Origin: an uncultured Propionibacteriaceae bacterium
GTDB taxonomy: Bacteria > Actinomycetota > Actinomycetes > Propionibacteriales > Propionibacteriaceae
Reading direction: 5' to 3'
NCBI GenBank assembly: GCA_947038745.1
Contig: CAMQXE010000066.1
Location: 1-6,704, forward strand
Length of the DNA stretch: 6,704 bases
Notes under the pieces: generated by a model
Database searches by the model: none
What the model saw: the letters and a program-made list of their open reading frames with translations, nothing else
What the model was told of the DNA's origin: nothing
Shown: piece by piece, positions 6,045-6,704 of the stretch
Layout: every line of letters starts with the position of its first letter
Numbering within the stretch: position 1 is the first letter of the stretch
Made by a program: the position numbers and the translations under genes

Positions 6045-6704
6045 TTACTTGCCGATTTCACTCAGCATGCGGATCGTTACAGCGATCATGTTCTCAATTT
6101 CAGAGATTGCCACTGATTCGTTCGGGCCGTGAATCATGGCGAACTCGGAATCTTGAACGCCCCAGATCACTGCTTCTGAACCAGGGCTAGTTCCGACGAA
6201 GCTATTGACCAGCGGAATCGATCCGCCAGAGCCCAAGGCCTCGGCCTTGACGCCGTAGACCTCTTCCATAGCAGCCATAGCCGCCTGCTGGAAGTGCCCC
6301 TTCTCATCAGCGAGGAAGCCATTACCACAACCGCCCTCATCAAACTCAACCTTGACACCCAGCGGAGCATGATCGGCTAGGAAGGCCTTGAGAATAACCA
6401 GCTCCTTCTCCGGATCAGCGCCAGGAGCAACACGCAGCGAAACGCGAGCGCTAGCCTTGGGGTTCAACGCATTCGAGCACTTATCAATCGGAACACCATC
6501 AATGCCGATAACCGTGGCAGCAGGCTTAGACCAAAGACGATCTTGAATTGGTCCTTCGCCCATCAGTTCCACGCCAGGTAAGCTACCTGAGTCAGCGATG
6601 ACCTGCTCAGCAGTCATCTCGGCGCCGTCCCAATGGAACTCATGCAAACCTGGGATCACAGTGGAGCCATTATCGTCATACATTGCCGAGAGCATCTTGA
6701 GCAG
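6045..6704 (-). CDS. M20-family metallopeptidase (dipeptidase/deacylase), C-terminal 219 residues, N-terminus beyond the window
   Basis: The frame stays open to the window edge (LLKMLSAMYDDNG...), so the ATG at 6695 is an internal Met and not the start. Zinc peptidases of clan MH have a catalytic domain interrupted by a dimerisation (lid) domain. Visible here are most of the lid (roughly residues 55-120, with NALNPKASARVSLRVAPGADPEK) and the second half of the catalytic domain. The latter carries GSGGSIP and the closing motif IHGPNES, whose His is a metal ligand. The first metal ligands and the catalytic Glu lie in the missing part. Family members are cytosolic dipeptidases, carboxypeptidases or amino-acid deacylases (DapE/ArgE type). 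The long linker and the GGSIP/HGPNE pair fit the actinobacterial dipeptidase group best, but the substrate cannot be fixed. The stop TAA is at 6047-6045, and a GC-rich hairpin follows. Confidence 0.9.
   Translation of the reverse strand: MLKMLSAMYDDNGSTVIPGLHEFHWDGAEMTAEQVIADSGSLPGVELMGEGPIQDRLWSKPAATVIGIDGVPIDKCSNALNPKASARVSLRVAPGADPEKELVILKAFLADHAPLGVKVEFDEGGCGNGFLADEKGHFQQAAMAAMEEVYGVKAEALGSGGSIPLVNSFVGTSPGSEAVIWGVQDSEFAMIHGPNESVAISEIENMIAVTIRMLSEIGK

Noticed and set aside
6693..6695. ATG 6695 as the start of the M20 peptidase
   Set aside because: The frame continues open to the window edge, and the N-terminal catalytic half with the first metal ligands is missing, so this Met is internal.

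Overview
The window is an ordinary chromosomal stretch of a moderate-GC (roughly 50-55 %) actinomycete, most likely Corynebacterium or a close relative. This rests on family resemblance recalled from memory, not on a search. The Lpd C-terminus and Tpx read closely like their mycobacterial counterparts. There is also a DUF6541-type polytopic membrane protein, and a CPA1 sodium/proton antiporter carrying a C-terminal UBP zinc finger, an architecture typical of actinobacteria. I see no insertion sequence, phage gene, CRISPR array, tRNA or rRNA.

Layout, left to right. (1) 2-379, + strand: the 3' end of lpd (dihydrolipoamide dehydrogenase), closed by a textbook intrinsic terminator (403-437). (2) 494-991, + strand: tpx, a complete atypical 2-Cys thiol peroxidase. 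(3) 1000-1042: an 18-bp perfect hairpin between the convergent tpx and phosphoribosyltransferase genes, with A/T-rich flanks on both sides, so probably a bidirectional terminator. (4) 1060-1602, - strand: a PRPP-binding phosphoribosyltransferase. (5) 1603-1912: a divergent, gene-free intergenic region with a 14-bp perfect palindrome and a repeated 9-mer near its two promoter ends. (6) 1913-3787, + strand: a 624-aa membrane protein of the DUF6541 type, possibly a GT-C-like glycosyltransferase. (7) 3784-5646, - strand: the antiporter-UBP protein, whose stop codon overlaps that of gene 6 in a shared TTAA. (8) 5703-5936, - strand: a small unknown gene just upstream of the antiporter. (9) 6045-6704, - strand: the C-terminal part of an M20-family metallopeptidase, running off the right edge.

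How the genes relate. Lpd and Tpx are both thiol-redox enzymes, but the strong terminator between them argues for separate transcription. The M20 peptidase, small gene and antiporter are co-directional with gaps of about 108 and 56 bp. They may form one transcript, although a GC-rich hairpin follows the peptidase. The membrane protein and antiporter converge with no room for a terminator, so their transcripts should overlap at the 3' ends.

The items most worth a second look are the antiporter with a eukaryote-like ubiquitin-binding zinc finger, the palindrome and repeated motif in the divergent promoter region, and the possible leaderless GTG start of the phosphoribosyltransferase. I find no convincing evidence for a wholly new multi-gene system.
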